The position numbers were made by a program, and so were the translations under genes. A stretch of DNA of 6,760 bases from Clostridium sp. UBA3947. GTDB lineage: Bacteria; Bacillota; Clostridia; Clostridiales; Clostridiaceae. Where the stretch lies: contig DGDR01000182.1 in assembly GCA_002385545.1 (NCBI GenBank), forward strand, positions 1 through 6,760. The letters run 5' to 3'. This document shows positions 6,420 to 6,760 of this stretch, piece after piece. Numbering within the stretch: the stretch's first letter is position 1; each line of letters begins with the position of its first letter. The notes under the pieces were generated by a model. It had not been told where the DNA came from. It did no database searches and saw only the letters and a list, made by a program, of their open reading frames with translations.

Positions 6420-6536
6420 TATGGTAAGGAATATTATATTAAAACAAATAGCTCATCGGGGAATGGAACCCGGACACCATACTTTATATCAAAAGCATCA
6501 AAGATTTCCTTGATGCATTTATACAAGCTGACAACT
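6396..6536 (-). ncRNA. Candidate regulatory leader or small RNA upstream of the symporter
   Basis: A segment of about 140 nt bounded by a sigma-A type promoter and an intrinsic terminator, without a convincing ORF. It contains a hairpin at 6495-6516 (GCATCAAG/TTTGATGC, 8 bp with one wobble), an overlapping alternative hairpin at 6479-6498 (ATGCTTT/AAAGTAT), and a GC-rich island at 6452-6476 in otherwise AT-rich DNA. The 5' end AAACGAGT can also pair with ATTTGTTT near 6441-6448. The arrangement fits a leader controlling the downstream transporter by termination or antitermination. An independent small RNA is equally possible. No T-box motif (GGTGGNACCGCG type) or glycine riboswitch core is visible. 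Confidence 0.4.
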
Positions 6537-6541
6537 CGTTT

Positions 6542-6570
6542 ATGTTACCACGATTAATTGGTAGTGTCAA
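6542..6570 (-). promoter_or_regulatory. Sigma-A type promoter of the symporter leader / small RNA
   Basis: On the minus strand, a perfect TTGACA (6565-6570), a 17-base spacer and TAACAT (6542-6547, four of six to TATAAT). Predicted initiation is at about 6535-6536. This is the best-spaced promoter in the window. The spacer contains TACCA...TGGTA, a short dyad that could be an operator but may be chance. Confidence 0.6.
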
Positions 6571-6574
6571 CATA

Positions 6575-6655
6575 TTTTTTCTTAGTATTTAATATATAAA
6601 CTAAAGCTAGAAATTTGGCGACCTTTCGGGCTTTAAATTTTATAATTTCCTACAC
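6575..6655. other. Structured GC-rich patch between the tRNA terminator and the leader promoter
   Basis: In very AT-rich DNA, 6603-6640 stands out for its G+C content. On the minus strand AAAGC and GCTTT arms (6603-6607 with 6630-6634) and AAATTT arms (6611-6616 with 6635-6640) can close around CCGAAAGG, a two-pair stem with a GAAA loop. The 12 bases 6619-6630 closely match the anticodon-arm/variable part of the adjacent tRNA-fMet. No ORF is present. It may be a tRNA-derived relic or a small structured RNA element. Confidence 0.3.
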
Positions 6656-6692
6656 AAAAAGCAAAAAATCCGCAGAACTGCGGACCCTTTGC
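6656..6692 (-). terminator. Intrinsic terminator of the tRNA-fMet transcript
   Basis: The minus-strand RNA folds as TCCGCA, loop GTTC, TGCGGA, followed by TTTTTT. The stem extends outward through three G-U pairs and GCAAA/TTTGC to 14 pairs, after which a second tract TTTTT follows. It begins five bases after the tRNA CCA end and closes the tRNA transcription unit. Confidence 0.93.
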
Positions 6693-6696
6693 CTTA

Positions 6697-6760
<64 letters not shown>

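Noticed and set aside
6434..6526. Minus-strand 30-codon frame from TTG whose end looks protein-like (YGVRVPFPDELF)
   Set aside because: There is no Shine-Dalgarno site, the TTG start would be about nine bases from the predicted transcript start, and I recognise no family. The complementary frame also looks protein-like, as is common over tRNA-like sequence. It could be a gene relic, but this is not supportable as a CDS.
6396..6570. T-box or glycine riboswitch, as expected before amino acid transporters
   Set aside because: No T-box consensus, no specifier-loop architecture and no glycine aptamer core could be found by eye.

Overview
The window looks like part of a low-GC, AT-rich Firmicute chromosome, most likely a Clostridium-type species. 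The reasons are strong A/T bias in spacers and third codon positions, purine-rich Shine-Dalgarno sites, U-tract intrinsic terminators, and a paired GlgC/GlgD ADP-glucose pyrophosphorylase, an arrangement typical of Bacillota. Every recognisable gene is read from the minus strand, so transcription runs from high to low coordinates. I see no CRISPR array, insertion sequence or phage gene.

In transcription order the layout is as follows. (1) An initiator tRNA-fMet enters at the right edge (6697-6760, 5' end outside) and is closed by an intrinsic terminator at 6656-6692. (2) A 345-base spacer follows. It holds a GC-rich structured patch, a good sigma-A type promoter (6542-6570), about 140 nt of untranslated sequence and another terminator (6396-6419) just ahead of the next gene. 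(3) A sodium:neurotransmitter-symporter (NSS/SNF) family transporter lies at 4963-6351, with its own strong terminator (4881-4924). (4) A mostly empty spacer leads to a DedA/VTT-domain membrane protein (3990-4610). (5) The glycogen operon glgC-glgD-glgA runs from 3780 to the left edge. GlgA lacks only its last residues and stop codon.

The glg genes form one pathway. GlgC makes ADP-glucose from glucose-1-phosphate and ATP. GlgD is a catalytically degenerate partner that probably modulates GlgC. GlgA polymerises ADP-glucose into alpha-1,4-glucan. glgC and glgD are almost contiguous. glgD and glgA are separated by 76 bases that carry a 15-bp RNA hairpin just before the glgA ribosome binding site. 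No clear terminator separates dedA from glgC, so read-through is possible.

The best candidate for something undescribed is the promoter-leader-terminator unit ahead of the symporter. It could be a cis-acting attenuator or riboswitch-like leader, or a free small RNA. It contains two hairpins that cannot form together and a GC-rich segment resembling a tRNA T-arm, and it matches no riboswitch class I can recognise by eye.
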